A stretch of DNA of 64,000 nucleotides, taken from the NCBI RefSeq assembly GCF_022919175.1, contig NZ_CP095043.1:1364001-1428000 (forward strand), read 5' to 3'. Below the pieces are notes generated by a model that saw only the letters and a list, made by a program, of their open reading frames with translations, did no database searches and was not told where the DNA came from. The translations under genes and the position numbers were made by a program. The stretch is from Leucobacter rhizosphaerae (GTDB lineage Bacteria > Actinomycetota > Actinomycetes > Actinomycetales > Microbacteriaceae). Below, piece by piece: positions 22,797 through 31,753 of this stretch (the stretch's first letter is position 1; every line of letters starts with the position of its first letter).

Positions 22797-23835
22797 GAGC
22801 CAGGTCCTGCTTTCTTCTGGGTGTCGGCAGTCCGAGCTCACGAATTCCCATGAGCCCGGTCGGTGCCTTGATCAAAGCCAGAATAAGGATCGCCGACAGT
22901 ACGAGGTCCGTGACGCCACCGGGCAGCGCAAATCCGCCGGTGAACTGACCGTCCTGCAGCCGCCGCAGCAGCTCCTGCAGCAGGCTCACCGCGACCGCCC
23001 CAACGACCGCACCGCTCGTCGACAGATAGCCGCCCAGCACGATCATGACGATGAAGCCGAACGTGAGCGAGAGGAAGAAGGTCCGCGACGAGTACGTGGT
23101 GAGGAACGCCGCGTACAGCGCCCCGCCCATTCCGCTCACCGCGGCGCTCAGCACCCAGGCGATCGCGCGCTGCCGGCCGACGGCGATCCCGCTGGCGAGT
23201 GCCGCCTCGGGATCCTCGCGCGAGGCGCGGAGCTGCAGACCGCTGCGGCTGTTCTTGTACCAGAGCGCCACCACGATGGCGACGGTCACGCACACGAACA
23301 CGATGAGCGGCGTGGTGAGTCGCGGGATCCCGATCATCGCGGAGGAGCCACGGGTGACCTCGGTCCAGGAGTTGATGACCGTGAACGTGATCACGAGTAG
23401 AGCGAGCGTCGCGATCCCCGACTGCAGGCCGCTCAGTCGCGCCATCGCCGGTGCCGTCAGCAGTGCGAATACAGCCGCGGCCGCGGCCGCGATGACGAGG
23501 ACCACGGGGAAGGGCGCCTCGACGTCCCTGAGGAAGGCGAGGGGCTCCGGCAGATCCGCGAACATGCTCTGCTTCAGCGCGACCGGGATCGTGAAGTAGG
23601 CCGCGGTGTAGGCCCCGATGGCCATGAACGCCACGTGCCCGAAGGACATGATCCCGGAGTTGCCGGAGTAGATGGAGATGCCGAGCACCACCACGGTGGA
23701 GACGAGCGCCCCGACCGCGACCCGCTCGATGATCGGGTCCGTGAAGGCCCCGAGCAGGGCGATCAGCCCGACGATGGCGATGAGCATCGCCCCGGTGACG
23801 AGCGTCCGATTGCGTTGACGACGAAACATGGTCAT
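22789..23835 (-). CDS. branched-chain-amino-acid-type ABC transporter permease, LivM-like
   Basis: A 348-residue inner membrane permease with about ten hydrophobic segments. It contains the LivM-type core (SGNSGIMSFGHVAFMAIGAYT) and the late RASREDPEAALASGI loop that contacts the ATPase. The ATG at 23833-23835 overlaps the stop of the LivH-like gene (ATGA). The same frame stays open through the LivH gene, but the start with membrane-protein character is here. It works with the LivH-like permease and two ATPases to import an amino acid or amine-like compound. No ribosome site beyond the coupling is needed. Confidence 0.9.
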   Translation of the reverse strand: MTMFRRQRNRTLVTGAMLIAIVGLIALLGAFTDPIIERVAVGALVSTVVVLGISIYSGNSGIMSFGHVAFMAIGAYTAAYFTIPVALKQSMFADLPEPLAFLRDVEAPFPVVLVIAAAAAAVFALLTAPAMARLSGLQSGIATLALLVITFTVINSWTEVTRGSSAMIGIPRLTTPLIVFVCVTVAIVVALWYKNSRSGLQLRASREDPEAALASGIAVGRQRAIAWVLSAAVSGMGGALYAAFLTTYSSRTFFLSLTFGFIVMIVLGGYLSTSGAVVGAVAVSLLQELLRRLQDGQFTGGFALPGGVTDLVLSAILILALIKAPTGLMGIRELGLPTPRRKQDLAHE

Positions 23836-24707
23836 GAGACACGCACCTTTACTCCGGCGAGGAGGCCTTGCGGCCGAATGACAAGCACCCCGATGACGGC
23901 GGTGTAGAGGAACGCGTCGCGGAAGGCGATGAGGTCCGTCGGCAGGAACGTCTCGAGCAGCACGCTGGCCATGCCGAGGAGCAGGCCGCCCAGGGCGGCG
24001 CCCTTGAGGCTCCGCATGCCGCCGATCACGGCTCCGACCACACCGATGAGCAGGGGCTGCAGCCCCATCTCGGCACCGACGGCGCCCTGCTTGGCCACGA
24101 TCACGATCGCCGAGATGGCGGCGATCGCCCCCGTGATCGCAAACGCGCTCATGATGACGAACGAGCCTCGAACGCCCAGCACCTTGGCCATCTCGAAGTC
24201 CTCGGCCGCGGCTCGCAACTGCATGCCGAGGCTCGTCTTCTGCATGACGATCGCGAGCAGGGCGATCACCGCCGCCGAGAGCACCAGAGTGAGCACCTGC
24301 AGCATGCTGATGCGGGCACCGAGCACGGTGAACGACTGCTGCAGGAAGGGCTGCGGGGGCACCCCCTGCACCTTGGGGAGCGCCGTCATACGCGCGATGG
24401 CCTGGAGCGCGGAGCTCACCGCGAAGGACGCGATCATCAGGGTGACCGGATCGGCCCCGCGGAGCGATCGGAAGGCGACCCGCTCGGTCAGCACGGACAC
24501 CACGATGCCGACGATGATGGCGAGCGGCCAGCTGACCCACCAGGGTGAGTCCTTCAGCATCAGCAGCACCACGGCGGCCGCCATGATGGTCTCGCCGTAG
24601 GCGAAGTTCATCAGGCCGAGGATGCCGAACAGGAGCGCGATCCCGAGGGTCAGGAGGGCGTAGAACGTTCCGAGTCCGAGCATGTCGATCAAGAGTTGGA
24701 TCCACAT
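23832..24707 (-). CDS. branched-chain-amino-acid-type ABC transporter permease, LivH-like
   Basis: A 291-residue permease starting MWIQLLIDMLGLGTFYALLT. It contains the hallmark ALLFGILGLMNFAYGETIMA of LivH proteins and the coupling segment RAAAEDFEMAKVLGV. About eight membrane segments are visible. The gene begins three bases after the LivF-like stop and overlaps the LivM-like start. It pairs with the LivM-like protein as the heterodimeric channel. The substrate of Liv-type systems ranges from leucine to urea, amides and aromatic compounds, so the name indicates the family only. Confidence 0.9.
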   Translation of the reverse strand: MWIQLLIDMLGLGTFYALLTLGIALLFGILGLMNFAYGETIMAAAVVLLMLKDSPWWVSWPLAIIVGIVVSVLTERVAFRSLRGADPVTLMIASFAVSSALQAIARMTALPKVQGVPPQPFLQQSFTVLGARISMLQVLTLVLSAAVIALLAIVMQKTSLGMQLRAAAEDFEMAKVLGVRGSFVIMSAFAITGAIAAISAIVIVAKQGAVGAEMGLQPLLIGVVGAVIGGMRSLKGAALGGLLLGMASVLLETFLPTDLIAFRDAFLYTAVIGVLVIRPQGLLAGVKVRVS

Positions 24708-24710
24708 GGG

Positions 24711-25454
24711 TCAGTCCCCCTTCGCGGGATCGGCGCCGAGCGGCGAGAATCCGAGGTAGTCGACGACGGCGGCGTTGTCCGCCAGTTCCTGCGCGGTGCC
24801 GCTTCCGATGATGCGACCGGGTGCCTGCACCACGTAGGAGCGGTCCGAGATCGCGATCGATCGCACGGCGTTCTGCTCGACCAGCAGGATCGTCACCCCC
24901 TCGTCGTTCAGCTGCTGGATCACGTCGAAGATGAGATCCACGATGATGGGCGCGAGCCCCAGGGTCGGCTCATCGAGCAGCAGGAGCTTCGGACGGATCA
25001 TGAGCGCGCGGGCGATCGACAGCTGCTGCTGCTCCCCGCCCGACAGGAGGCTCGCACCCCGGCTCCAGTACTTGCGGAGGATCGGGAACCGCTCGAGCTG
25101 CATCTCGATGTCGGCGTCGACCCCGGCGCGATCCCGGCGCGTGACCGCACCGAGCCGCAGGTTCTCCCCCACGCTGAGCGACGCGAACACCCCGCGATCC
25201 TCGGGCACGTAGGCGATGCCGGCAGCGATCCGGTTGGCGCCCTTGTGGAGCAGGTCGATGTCGCCGAAGGACACCTCGCCCGAGAGCGGCGGCTGCAGTC
25301 CGGCGATGACCTTCAGGATCGTCGACTTGCCGGCGCCGTTCTGGCCGAGCAGCGACACGATCTCACCCTCGCGCACCTCGATCGAGGCACCCTGCACCGC
25401 GACGATCGACTTGCCGTATCGCACGAACAGGTCGTGCACCGTGAGCGTCGTCAT
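24711..25454 (-). CDS. ABC transporter ATPase, LivF-like
   Basis: A 247-residue ATPase subunit. Walker A is GQNGAGKST, the ABC signature is LLSGGEQQQLSIARAL, and Walker B is KLLLLDEPTLGLAP. The last is the LivF-type sequence, and the short C-terminal end also fits LivF. The ATG at 25454 follows a GGAGGGG site; an in-frame TTG five codons upstream overlaps that site and is rejected. It starts one base after the livG-like stop. It energises the LivH/LivM-like channel at the cytoplasmic face. Confidence 0.92.
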   Translation of the reverse strand: MTTLTVHDLFVRYGKSIVAVQGASIEVREGEIVSLLGQNGAGKSTILKVIAGLQPPLSGEVSFGDIDLLHKGANRIAAGIAYVPEDRGVFASLSVGENLRLGAVTRRDRAGVDADIEMQLERFPILRKYWSRGASLLSGGEQQQLSIARALMIRPKLLLLDEPTLGLAPIIVDLIFDVIQQLNDEGVTILLVEQNAVRSIAISDRSYVVQAPGRIIGSGTAQELADNAAVVDYLGFSPLGADPAKGD

Positions 25455-25455
25455 C

Positions 25456-26178
25456 TCAGCCCCTCCCAAAGTAGATCTCGATGACCTTCGGGTCGCGCCG
25501 GATCGCCTCGGGCTCTCCGGTCACCACCGTGCGGCCGCTGTCGAGCACGTGGAGGCGGTCGCAGGTGCCCATGACCACGGTCATGTCGTGCTCGACGAGC
25601 AGGACTCCGAGGCCGCGGGTCTTCGCGAACGAGGCGATGATCCTGATGAGCTCGATCGCCTCGGTCTCGTTCTGCCCGGCCGCCGGCTCGTCGAGCAGCA
25701 GATAGGTGGGGCGGAGCGCGAGCGCTCGCGCGATGCCGACGCTGCGGACTTGCCCGGCCGGCACGGCGTCGGCCCGCTGCTCGGCGAGCTCCGAGAGCCC
25801 CAGCTCCTCGAGGATCTCGAGGGTGATACGGCGGGCCTCGGATCGGCGCATCCCGGCGCCGAGGGCCGCGGCCTCGATGTTCTCGGCGACGGTGAGGCGA
25901 CCGAAGACCTTCACGCTCTGGAAGGTCCGGACGAGGCCCGCCCGAGCCCGGCTCCGGAGCGGTCGGCGCGTCACGTCGACGCCATCGAGGCTGATCCGCC
26001 CCGCCGTCGGCCGGAGCACGCCGCTCAGCATGTTGAGGGTGGTCGTCTTGCCCGACCCGTTCGGCCCGATGAGACCGAGCACCTCGCCCGGTTCCAGCCG
26101 GAGGCTCACGTCCTCGACCGCGTGCACGCCGTCGAAGTTCATTCCGCCGTGTTCGAGAACCAGCGCGCGCTCGCTCAC
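25456..26178 (-). CDS. ABC transporter ATPase, LivG-like
   Basis: A 240-residue ATPase, the first gene of the transporter operon. Walker A is GPNGSGKTT and Walker B is YLLLDEPAAGQNETE, with the LivG-type loop LRSRARAGLVRTFQSVKVF. The signature segment reads VPAGQVRSVGIARAL; LivG proteins normally have LPYGQQRRLEIARAL, so this one departs from the usual form although the GQ is kept. The operon order is livG, livF, livH, livM, rpiR, glutamine-synthetase-like, M20. The binding protein is not in this operon but in another one at 27642-28904. Confidence 0.92.
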   Translation of the reverse strand: MSERALVLEHGGMNFDGVHAVEDVSLRLEPGEVLGLIGPNGSGKTTTLNMLSGVLRPTAGRISLDGVDVTRRPLRSRARAGLVRTFQSVKVFGRLTVAENIEAAALGAGMRRSEARRITLEILEELGLSELAEQRADAVPAGQVRSVGIARALALRPTYLLLDEPAAGQNETEAIELIRIIASFAKTRGLGVLLVEHDMTVVMGTCDRLHVLDSGRTVVTGEPEAIRRDPKVIEIYFGRG

Positions 26179-26294
26179 CAGTCACCCCCACGCCGGAGCG
26201 GGCGGGTATGCCCACGTTCCTCGCACGTCATCATGCGAACTCCATTCCGTCTGCGCGCCGGGTGAGTCCGGCAGGCGTAATCCGCTTATCAGCA

Positions 26295-26370
26295 GTAACA
26301 TTAGTTCTGTATTCGTTCGTAAATGTAACAACAACTACATTTCTCGACCAGAGTACCGTACGTTACATTT
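26295..26370. promoter_or_regulatory. cluster of AAATGTAAC-type sites between divergent operons
   Basis: In an AT-rich gap of 263 bases, related boxes occur in both orientations: GTAACATT (26295-26302), AAATGTAAC (26321-26329), CTACATTT (26335-26342) and GTTACATTT (26362-26370). A weak minus-strand promoter TTGTAT / TACTCT with an 18-base spacer overlaps the last box and reads toward livG. The same AAATGTAAC motif recurs at 33114, so these are probably operators for one regulator, most likely the RpiR protein. Confidence 0.5.
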
Positions 26371-26441
26371 TTGATACAACCTGAATTTTTCTATCGCTTC
26401 ACTCACGCACGCGCAACGCTGCCGTACCCCTTGGAGGCCAC

Positions 26442-27578
26442 ATGGATGCCGAACACTTCTCGCGTGCGGTGCACGCGCTGCCGCTCATCGACCACCACGT
26501 GCACAGCGTGCTCCCCCGCGATCTCGAACGCGTCGAGTTCGAGGTGCATCTGTCGGAGAGCGCGGTCGCGGCACCGGCCGGCACGACCCACCTCGACTCG
26601 CAGGCCGGCTTCGCGGCGCGGCGCCACTGCGCACCGCTGCTCGACCTGCCCGCCCACAGCGCGGCCGACGCGTACCTCGCTCGGCGCGCGGAGCTCGGTT
26701 GGCGAGAGGCGACGGCGCGACTCCTGCACGCGAGCGGAGTGTCGACCTCGCTGATCGATACCGGGCACGCCGGGACATCGCTGCTCTCGAATCCGGACTT
26801 CGCCGCGCTGAGCGCGCAGGAGGTCCGCGAGATCGTGCGCCTGGAGTCGGTGGCGGAACGCCTCATCGATGCCGGCGTCGCGGCGCACGACTTTCCCGAT
26901 GCCCTCCGTCGAGCGCTCGGCGAGGCTGCGGCCACCGGCGCCGCCGGATTCAAGAGCGTCATCGCCTACCGCGCCGGATTCGACGTCGATCCCGAGCGGC
27001 CGAGTGACGCCGAGGCGATCGCGGCGGTCGCCGACGAGCGGCGCACGAACGCCGACGCACCGGCCCGGGTGTCGCACCCCGACCTGCTCCGCTTCCTGCT
27101 GTGGAGTGGCGCGGACACGGGCCTGCCCCTGCAACTGCATGTGGGGTACGGCGACGCGGATCTCGACCTCGCGCGCTGCAACCCCGCCCTGCTCATGCCG
27201 TGGCTCCGCCGACTCCCGGACGACGCGTCGCCGATCATGCTGCTGCACTGCTACCCCTATCACCGCGAGGCCGGGTACCTGGCGCAGGTCTTCCCGAACG
27301 TCTACTTCGACCTCGGGCTCGCGATCAACTACACGGGCGCGGCCTCGACCGCGGTGATCCGCGAGGGGTTGGAGCTCGCACCCTTCGGAAAGCTCCTGTA
27401 CTCGAGCGATGCCTGGGGGCTGCCGGAACTGCACCTCCTGGGGGCGCAGCTCTGGCGCGACGGACTGGCGCGGGCGCTCTGGGAGTTCGTCGAGCGCGGC
27501 GAGTGGAGCGAGTCCGAAGCGCTCCGCGTCGCGGAACTCACGAGTTCGGAGAACGCTCGCCGCGTCTATCAGCTCTGA
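26442..27578 (+). CDS. amidohydrolase resembling the N-terminal half of FluG/nodulin proteins
   Basis: A 378-residue amidohydrolase-superfamily protein. The metal-binding HxH lies in LIDHHVHSVLP near the N-terminus. MLLHCYPYHREAGYLAQ carries the later His. The C-terminal part YFDLGLAINYTG, then LYSSDAWGLPELHLLGAQLW, matches the pattern of the amidohydrolase domain fused to a glutamine synthetase domain in FluG and plant nodulin proteins. The ATG has GGAGG upstream. It is divergent from the livG operon, which encodes a separate glutamine-synthetase-like protein. Together these look like FluG in two pieces. The hydrolysed bond is unknown. Confidence 0.8.
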   Translation: MDAEHFSRAVHALPLIDHHVHSVLPRDLERVEFEVHLSESAVAAPAGTTHLDSQAGFAARRHCAPLLDLPAHSAADAYLARRAELGWREATARLLHASGVSTSLIDTGHAGTSLLSNPDFAALSAQEVREIVRLESVAERLIDAGVAAHDFPDALRRALGEAAATGAAGFKSVIAYRAGFDVDPERPSDAEAIAAVADERRTNADAPARVSHPDLLRFLLWSGADTGLPLQLHVGYGDADLDLARCNPALLMPWLRRLPDDASPIMLLHCYPYHREAGYLAQVFPNVYFDLGLAINYTGAASTAVIREGLELAPFGKLLYSSDAWGLPELHLLGAQLWRDGLARALWEFVERGEWSESEALRVAELTSSENARRVYQL

Positions 27579-27591
27579 GCGGCGTGACGAG

Positions 27592-27627
27592 GGGGCCCGG
27601 ACCGATCCTGCGATCGGCCCGGGCCCC
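27592..27627. terminator. bidirectional terminator between convergent genes
   Basis: GGGGCCCGG-A-CCGATC pairs with GATCGG-C-CCGGGCCCC around a four-base loop, giving 15 pairs with a single mismatch. It sits in the 63-base gap between the stops of the FluG-like amidohydrolase and the binding-protein gene, so it can serve both strands. Confidence 0.8.
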
Positions 27628-27641
27628 TTCGAGCACCTCGG

Positions 27642-28904
27642 TCAGGAGGACGCGGCGCAGGGGTTGCCGTCGCCGAGATCCGGCACCAGCGTCGCGGTGA
27701 ACTGCTCGACGAACGTCGCTGCACCGCCGTCCACCTTCACGATCGACATCGGGAAGTCGATGATCTTGTGGCAGGTGTCGGAGAAGTAGGTCATCTCCCC
27801 GATCGGGGTGGCGACGGGGCCGGCGCTCTGCAGGGCGTCGCGGATCGACGTGCCCGAGCTGAGGTCGGCGTCGCCCAGGGCGTTCTCGATCGCGAGCATC
27901 ATGTTGTAGCCCAGCAGGGAGTACGAGCTCGACGGGCCCGCCCCGGTGGCCTCGGTGAAGTCCGCGACGAAGGTGTCGAGATCGGCCTGCGTGTCGGCGC
28001 CGGTGCAGTACTCGTAGCATGCAAAGGCGGTGTAGTAGACGTCGCCGGCGTCGCCGAGGATGTCGAGCAGCGTCTGCCCGTCGAGAGCGTTCGGCCCGAC
28101 GAGCGGCACGTCGATCCCGGCCTCGCGGATCTGCTTCATCGCCGTCGCGCCGGCGGGGTTCCAGCTCGCCACGTAGATGAAGTCGGGTGCCTCTGCGAGC
28201 GACTTGATGCTCGAGATCTGCGCGCTCACGTCGACGTTGTCACCGCCCGGGAAGCTGTCGGTGCCGACGATGGATCCACCCAGCTCCTCGAACGCACCGG
28301 TGAAGTAGGCGCCGGCGGACTTCGTGTACTCGATGCTCTCGTCCTGCAGCACGTACGCACTGCCCCAGCCCTGCTCGGTCGCCCAGGAGGCGGCGGTCGA
28401 ACCCTCGACGTCCGAGCCGGCATTCGCGGTGAAGCTGAAATCGCCGACGGTGGTGAGGTCGGAGGTCTTCGGGTCGCCCGCGCAGATCGAGATCGCGGGC
28501 ACCTCGGCCGTCTGCGCGGCGATCAGCGCGGGCGAGCTGAGATCGAAGTCGCACGGGGTGACGATCAGGTCGACCCCCTCCTGCAGGAACTCCTGCGCGA
28601 CGACACCCACGGTTTCGGCGCTCGAGGCCACGTCCTTCTGGATCACGCGGATCTGCTTGCCGTTGACGCCGCCGTCGGCGTTGATCTGGTCCACGGCCAG
28701 CATGGCCGCGGCACCGGGTTCGGCGTCGAAGCCCGCCATGTTGCCGCTCTGCGAGAGTGCGAAGCCGATGACGAGCTCGTCCGAGTCGCCGCCTCCTGCG
28801 TCTCCGCCCGAGGCGGAGCAGCCGGCGGCGAACAGGAGGGCGACGGCGGCGCCGGCAGCAACTGCGCTGCGGGCCCCGACCGACCTGAATTTCTGTGTAT
28901 TCAC
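27642..28904 (-). CDS. Liv-type ABC transporter substrate-binding lipoprotein
   Basis: A 420-residue binding protein of the periplasmic-binding (type I) family. The signal peptide ends in a lipobox LFAAGC with Cys29 as lipid anchor, followed by a Gly/Asp-rich linker. The mature part begins ELVIGFALSQSGNMAGFDAE, typical of LivJ-like and amide- or aromatic-binding relatives. It is the last gene of the operon with the MftD-like, GMC and aminotransferase genes, while its membrane and ATPase partners are in the operon at 22.8-26.2 kb. This split links the two operons functionally. The ligand is unknown. Confidence 0.9.
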   Translation of the reverse strand: MNTQKFRSVGARSAVAAGAAVALLFAAGCSASGGDAGGGDSDELVIGFALSQSGNMAGFDAEPGAAAMLAVDQINADGGVNGKQIRVIQKDVASSAETVGVVAQEFLQEGVDLIVTPCDFDLSSPALIAAQTAEVPAISICAGDPKTSDLTTVGDFSFTANAGSDVEGSTAASWATEQGWGSAYVLQDESIEYTKSAGAYFTGAFEELGGSIVGTDSFPGGDNVDVSAQISSIKSLAEAPDFIYVASWNPAGATAMKQIREAGIDVPLVGPNALDGQTLLDILGDAGDVYYTAFACYEYCTGADTQADLDTFVADFTEATGAGPSSSYSLLGYNMMLAIENALGDADLSSGTSIRDALQSAGPVATPIGEMTYFSDTCHKIIDFPMSIVKVDGGAATFVEQFTATLVPDLGDGNPCAASS

Positions 28905-28954
28905 GGGTTTCCCATTTCTTGTCGTGGTGGTGCCTGGTGTGGGTGGTGCCTGGA

Positions 28955-30259
28955 CTACGCGATCTGCGTGGTCGCGGCGAACGCGCCGTGCGCGGCCTCG
29001 ATCGCACGATCGATGTCAGCCTCGGTGGTCGCGGCGTTCAGTCGGCGATCACCGGTGGGCGAGGTCGTCTCCAGGACCCCCTGCGAGAGCAGGTGTGCCT
29101 GGTACGCGGCGTAGCGCGCCGTGTGGACGTCCATCGTGTCGCGGAAGTTGGTCGGAGCTTCTGATCGGAAGTAGACGGCCCACTCGGAGCCGAGTCCGGT
29201 GACCACCGCCTCGGCGCCGGTGTCGGCGATGGCACGGCGGTACCCGTCGCGCAGCCGTTCTCCGAGCGCATAGATCCGGGCGATCGTGTCCTCCTCCCGC
29301 ATGATCGCGAGTGTCGCGTTCGCCGCGGCGAGCGCGTACGGGGAGGCGTTGTAGGTGCCGTCGATCGTCACGTCCTCGTGCGTGTACGCGCCCAGGTGCC
29401 CCATGAACTCGTCCTTACCGGCGAGGCCCGCGAGCGAGTAGCCGTTCGCGATCGCCTTGCCGAACGCGGTCAGATCCGGCACGACGCCGTTGATCGACTG
29501 GATACCACCGAGGGCAGCCCGGAATCCGGTCTTCACCTCGTCGAGCACAAACACGGTGCCGTTCGCGGTGCACAGCTCGCGCAGGAGCTCGAGGAATCCC
29601 GGAGCCGGTGCGACGCAGCCGTAGCTGTGGATGAACCCCTCGGCGAACGCTGCCGCGATGTCGGAGCCGTGCTCGTCGAAGGCGGCGCGGAGCCCGGCCG
29701 CGTCGTTCCACTCGACGACGATCACGTCGGCCACGACGGCGGGGTGGAGCCCGGCGCCGTTCGGAGTGTTGAGCGGTGACTCCCGCGTCAGGTCCGAGCG
29801 CGCTCCGCCGACCGCGACGTGATCGCTCCAGCCGTGGTAGCTGCCATGGAACTTCAGGAGCTTCCGGCGACCCGTTGCGGCCCGCGCGATGTGTGCGGCG
29901 TGCATGGTGGCGTCGGTGCCGGAGGTGCAGAACGCGACCTTCTCGGCGGACGGCATGAGCTCGCACACGGTCTGCCCGAGCTCGATCTCCCCGAGCTGCG
30001 GGCCGACGCCCGTGAGGTCGCACGTGTTGACCGCGCGGAGCACGGCCTCGTTCACCCGGACGTCGGAGTGACCGAGAATGATCGGCCCCCACGCGTTCAG
30101 GAAGTCGAGGTACTGGGTGCCCTCCTCATCCCAGAGGTGGGCGCCCCGGGCCTGCACGAAGACCTGGTTCCAGCCGATCCGATGCCCGGAGGAGGCACCG
30201 CGCGGGATGACCCGCTTCGCGTCGTCCCAGAGCTGGGCCGAAGTCACAGAGTTCGTCAT
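28955..30259 (-). CDS. class III PLP aminotransferase (glutamate-1-semialdehyde-aminomutase-like)
   Basis: A 434-residue fold-type I PLP enzyme. Visible motifs are CTSGTDATMHAAHIARAATG for phosphate binding, FHGSYHGW, VFVLDEVKTGFR with the PLP-pairing Asp, and TAFGKAIANGYSLAGLAGK with the Schiff-base Lys. It resembles glutamate-1-semialdehyde 2,1-aminomutase, but the surroundings are catabolic and no heme genes are near, so it is more likely an omega- or beta-amino acid transaminase. It lies between the GMC oxidoreductase and the binding-protein gene in one operon. Confidence 0.87.
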   Translation of the reverse strand: MTNSVTSAQLWDDAKRVIPRGASSGHRIGWNQVFVQARGAHLWDEEGTQYLDFLNAWGPIILGHSDVRVNEAVLRAVNTCDLTGVGPQLGEIELGQTVCELMPSAEKVAFCTSGTDATMHAAHIARAATGRRKLLKFHGSYHGWSDHVAVGGARSDLTRESPLNTPNGAGLHPAVVADVIVVEWNDAAGLRAAFDEHGSDIAAAFAEGFIHSYGCVAPAPGFLELLRELCTANGTVFVLDEVKTGFRAALGGIQSINGVVPDLTAFGKAIANGYSLAGLAGKDEFMGHLGAYTHEDVTIDGTYNASPYALAAANATLAIMREEDTIARIYALGERLRDGYRRAIADTGAEAVVTGLGSEWAVYFRSEAPTNFRDTMDVHTARYAAYQAHLLSQGVLETTSPTGDRRLNAATTEADIDRAIEAAHGAFAATTQIA

Positions 30260-30289
30260 TGAGAGTCCTTTCGTTCACACCGTAAAAAG

Positions 30290-31723
30290 TCAGACCAGTT
30301 CGCCGCTGCGGTACGCCGCGCTGAGCCGCTCGGCGAGCATCGCCACCGGGAGCTGCGTATTCGCACTCGGCACCTCGGGGAGGATCGAGGCGTCCCACAC
30401 CGCCACGTCCTCGAGGCCGTGCACGTGACCGAGCTGGTCGACGACCGCCATCGGATCGTCCTCACGCCCCATCCGTGCCGTCCCGACCGCGTGGAAGTAG
30501 TCCCCGACGTACCTGGACAGCCAGTCCTCGTAGACCGCGTCGTCCTCGAGCGCTTCCAGCGGGGTCCCCACCTCGTCGATGAACGCGGTCTCGATGATCT
30601 CCTGGAACGCCGCCCCGGCGAGCACCCGCGCGGTCGCCTGCACGGCCTCCCGCATCGCGATGCGGTCCTGTGCGTCGTCGAGCATGCGCTCCTCCACCAG
30701 CGGCGGGGCGAACGGGTGCTCGGGGTTCAGCCGGAGCGAGCCCGCGGAGCGGGTGCGCATCACGGCCGCCATCAGGAGCCCGTGCGCGGGCGGGGTGCTC
30801 TGGAGGAGCTCGCCGTGAAGCGGCAGCAGGTGGAGATCACCCTCGCCGACCGACGAGGAGAGCCGCATGACAGCGCCGATGCACGGCCGCGCGGGATCGG
30901 GATCCCGGAACTCCGGTTTCATGGAGAAGTAGATGGACGCCGCCGGGTGATCCTGCAGCCCCTGCCCGATCCCCGGGAGGTCGATCCCGCTGCGGAGCAG
31001 AATGCACGGGGTCTCGAAGGTGCCCGCGCACAGGATCACCTTGTCGCCCCGGATCTCGGTGCCGTCCACGAGCCGCACGCCGCGGACGCGCCGGCCGTCG
31101 AGGAGCAGCCGGTCGACCTGGCTGTCGGGGCGGATCTCCAGGTTCGGGCGATCCCGCGCGGGATTCAGCCACAGTTCGAGAGAGGACTTCCGACCGGTCC
31201 GATCCGCGGTGCGGTAGAGCAGCGCGCTGCCGTCCTCAGGGGTGTAGGCGTCCACCGCGTCCGGCAGGCCGAGTTCGGCTCCCGAGCGCAGCAGAGCGCG
31301 GTCCACCGGGGTCTGCTCCGACTCCGTGGAGCGGGTGAGCGTCGGCTTCAGCTGGGCGAACCAGGGCTGCACCTGATCCCACGACCACCAGCGCAGGCCG
31401 TACCGCTCGGCGTAGTTGTCGTAGTCGAGCGGCAGCCCCGGGAGCGCCAGCATCGCGTTCGTCGAGGCCGATCCGCCCACCCCGCGGCCGCGCTGGTACA
31501 GCTTCGCCACCCCGCCCACCGTCTTCGAGGCGAGCAGATCGGGGTAGAAGGCGTCGCGATGCCCCAGCGCGTCGATCCAGTTCACCGACTGGAGCGCAGG
31601 ATCGTGCCCGTTGTCCGGGCCGGCCTCCAGCAGGATCACCCGCCGGTCGGCGTCCTCCGACAGGCGCGCCGCGGCGGTGCACCCGGCGGTCCCGGCGCCG
31701 ACGATGATGACCGTCTCTCCCAT
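30290..31723 (-). CDS. GMC-family FAD oxidoreductase (MftG-like)
   Basis: A 477-residue flavoprotein of the glucose-methanol-choline family. The N-terminal dinucleotide motif is VIIVGAGTAGCTAAARLS with EAGP after the second strand. GMC signature 1 lies around YQRGRGVGGSASTNAMLALP. The C-terminal active-site segment reads FHAVGTARMG. ATG 31723 is chosen because GAGGGAG lies about five bases upstream; a GTG two codons earlier abuts that site. At under 480 residues it is short for a GMC enzyme. Its neighbour is an MftD-like protein; in mycofactocin clusters the GMC protein MftG also lies near mftD. It probably oxidises an alcohol or amine, or passes electrons to a redox cofactor. Confidence 0.85.
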   Translation of the reverse strand: MGETVIIVGAGTAGCTAAARLSEDADRRVILLEAGPDNGHDPALQSVNWIDALGHRDAFYPDLLASKTVGGVAKLYQRGRGVGGSASTNAMLALPGLPLDYDNYAERYGLRWWSWDQVQPWFAQLKPTLTRSTESEQTPVDRALLRSGAELGLPDAVDAYTPEDGSALLYRTADRTGRKSSLELWLNPARDRPNLEIRPDSQVDRLLLDGRRVRGVRLVDGTEIRGDKVILCAGTFETPCILLRSGIDLPGIGQGLQDHPAASIYFSMKPEFRDPDPARPCIGAVMRLSSSVGEGDLHLLPLHGELLQSTPPAHGLLMAAVMRTRSAGSLRLNPEHPFAPPLVEERMLDDAQDRIAMREAVQATARVLAGAAFQEIIETAFIDEVGTPLEALEDDAVYEDWLSRYVGDYFHAVGTARMGREDDPMAVVDQLGHVHGLEDVAVWDASILPEVPSANTQLPVAMLAERLSAAYRSGELV

Positions 31724-31753
31724 ATTCACTCCCTCACTCGGTTCGTCGGTCGT

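Noticed and set aside
22789..24705. 638-codon frame running through both livM and livH
   Set aside because: Only the part from 23835 downward is membrane-protein-like. The upstream part is a shifted-frame reading of livH, and an ATGA overlap marks the real livM start.
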